Under the pieces are notes generated by a model. That model made no database searches. It saw only the letters and a list, made by a program, of their open reading frames with translations, and had not been told where the DNA came from. A stretch of DNA of 6,569 bases from an uncultured Collinsella sp. GTDB lineage: Bacteria; Actinomycetota; Coriobacteriia; Coriobacteriales; Coriobacteriaceae. Both the position numbers and the translations under genes were made by a program. Each line of letters begins with the position of its first letter. The first letter of the stretch is position 1. Shown here one piece after another: positions 5,684 through 6,569 of this stretch. Where the stretch lies: assembly GCA_900764415.1 (NCBI GenBank), contig CAAFOA010000427.1, positions 1 through 6,569 on the forward strand, read 5' to 3'.

Positions 5684-5743
5684 CATCTCGCCACAACTCA
5701 GTAACCCCGAGCCGCGCGACGCGGCCCGTCCAAGGAGCAGCAT

Positions 5744-6569
5744 ATGAATGTTTCGCAAGCACTCGAATACGAGCGCCAGCCGTTTATCCCCATGTTTATC
5801 TACGGCGACCACGGCGCCATGGAGTCCGAGCGCCAGAAGGGCGAGGAGGCCCTCAAGGTGCTCGAGACCGAGTACTTTACCGCCGAGGGCGACCCCGGCT
5901 TCGACTTTGCTACCGTGCGCGACCTGGCCGACCGCAACCGCGACCTGTGCGACCAGATTGGCGAGGCGCGTCTACGTAACGTGACGCCCGCGACGCTCTC
6001 GCGCGGCCTGTCCGACGCCGACACCTGCGCCGCCATCGGCAAGATGCAAAAGCGCACCGCAGCATCGGTCATGCGCGAGATCCGCGGTGACCGCGACGCA
6101 CTCGGCGTAGCCTATGCCCGCAAGCCCATCCAAGGCACGGTGCTCGGCATCGACATCGAGACCACCGGTCGCGCGCCCGAGCGCGGCTACATCCTCAACG
6201 TGGGCTGGGAGATCATGGAGCTCACCAGCGACGCCGTGCCGCATGACGCCGAGGCGCACTACTGCGGCCTGCCCGACATCTATCGCGGCGAGGACGTGCC
6301 GCTGTCGAATATCCACCACATCACTTGGGACGACATCGACGGCAAAACGCCCTTCCGTGAGAACAAGGAGCTGCAAAAGCAGCTGCTCAAGCTCATGAAG
6401 AAGTATCCCTATATGGCGCACAACGCTGCCTTCGAGGACAGCTGGTTCAAGATTCATCTGGACGGTTACGCCGAGGCACGCCGCGCAGGCAAGATCATCG
6501 TCCTCGACTCGCGCCAGATCTGCCGCAGCCTGGACGCCGACGTGCGCTCGCTCCCCCGCGAGTCCGCGC
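5744..6569 (+). CDS. DEDDh-type 3'-5' exonuclease-like protein, N-terminal part (open at window end)
   Basis: The frame is open from the ATG through the right edge, giving 275 residues with no stop. AAGGAG at 5732-5737 with a 6-base spacer fixes the start. From about residue 132 it is an RNase T/DnaQ-type exonuclease: VLGIDIETTG (133-142) carries the Exo I acids Asp137 and Glu139, ILNVGWEI (150-157) follows, IHHITWDDIDG (190-200) matches the family's I-x-GIT-xx segment, and MAHNAAFEDSWF (224-235) is Exo II. In Exo II the family normally has HN-x-x-FD; here Glu231 follows the Phe and Asp232 comes next. Exo III would lie past the window. These enzymes use two metal ions to remove nucleotides from 3' ends. 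Residues 1-128 are a polar, charged region I do not recognise. The gene is divergent from the metal exporter. A tight GCCGCG-CGA-CGCGGC hairpin (5711-5725) sits just upstream of its ribosome binding site. Confidence 0.85.
   Translation, partial: MNVSQALEYERQPFIPMFIYGDHGAMESERQKGEEALKVLETEYFTAEGDPGFDFATVRDLADRNRDLCDQIGEARLRNVTPATLSRGLSDADTCAAIGKMQKRTAASVMREIRGDRDALGVAYARKPIQGTVLGIDIETTGRAPERGYILNVGWEIMELTSDAVPHDAEAHYCGLPDIYRGEDVPLSNIHHITWDDIDGKTPFRENKELQKQLLKLMKKYPYMAHNAAFEDSWFKIHLDGYAEARRAGKIIVLDSRQICRSLDADVRSLPRESA

Noticed and set aside
5656..5979. Plus-strand open frame starting upstream of the exonuclease and overlapping its first part
   Set aside because: It is out of frame with the exonuclease, begins inside the operator region, has no ribosome binding site and yields an Arg/Pro-rich product typical of a GC-rich shadow frame.

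Overview
The window looks like chromosomal sequence from a high-GC anaerobe of the Actinomycetota. Its gene set and style most resemble Coriobacteriia, Collinsella in particular. Supporting signs are the strong G/C bias at third codon positions, clear GGAG-type ribosome binding sites, tightly packed housekeeping and accessory genes, and a GTGCCTGTCCCC-type palindrome that I remember from such genomes. This assignment is recognition from memory, not a search. No tRNA, rRNA, CRISPR array, insertion sequence or phage gene is visible.

Layout. (1) Bases 1-1007, plus strand: the C-terminal end of an M20 zinc peptidase, then a shortened DUF1015-like protein, closed by a near-perfect bidirectional hairpin terminator at 1051-1092. 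(2) Bases 3088 down to 1137, minus strand: a probable three-gene operon of a nitroreductase-family flavoprotein and two tandem paralogous histidine phosphatases. A 13-bp perfect inverted repeat sits between the first two genes. (3) A 235-bp divergent intergenic region. (4) Bases 3324-4409, plus strand: an HdeD/DUF308 membrane protein followed with no gap by a YaiI/YqxD (DUF188, PIN-like) protein. (5) Bases 5572 down to 4484, minus strand: a heavy-metal or manganese exporter of the ArsP_2 type with a very histidine-rich central loop. (6) A 171-bp divergent control region holding a good sigma70-like promoter embedded in four copies of a TAGTTnnCC half-site. (7) Bases 5744 to the right edge, plus strand: a DEDDh 3'-5' exonuclease-like protein that is open at the window end.

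How the parts fit. The HdeD and YaiI genes are probably translationally coupled. The two phosphatases and the nitroreductase share one transcript by spacing and orientation, but no pathway links them clearly. The most interesting unit is the exporter with its upstream operator array, which looks like a metal-responsive efflux module. I see no clearly novel multi-gene system here. The items most worth checking are the operator array, the palindromic repeat, the reduced DUF1015-like protein and the altered exonuclease motif.
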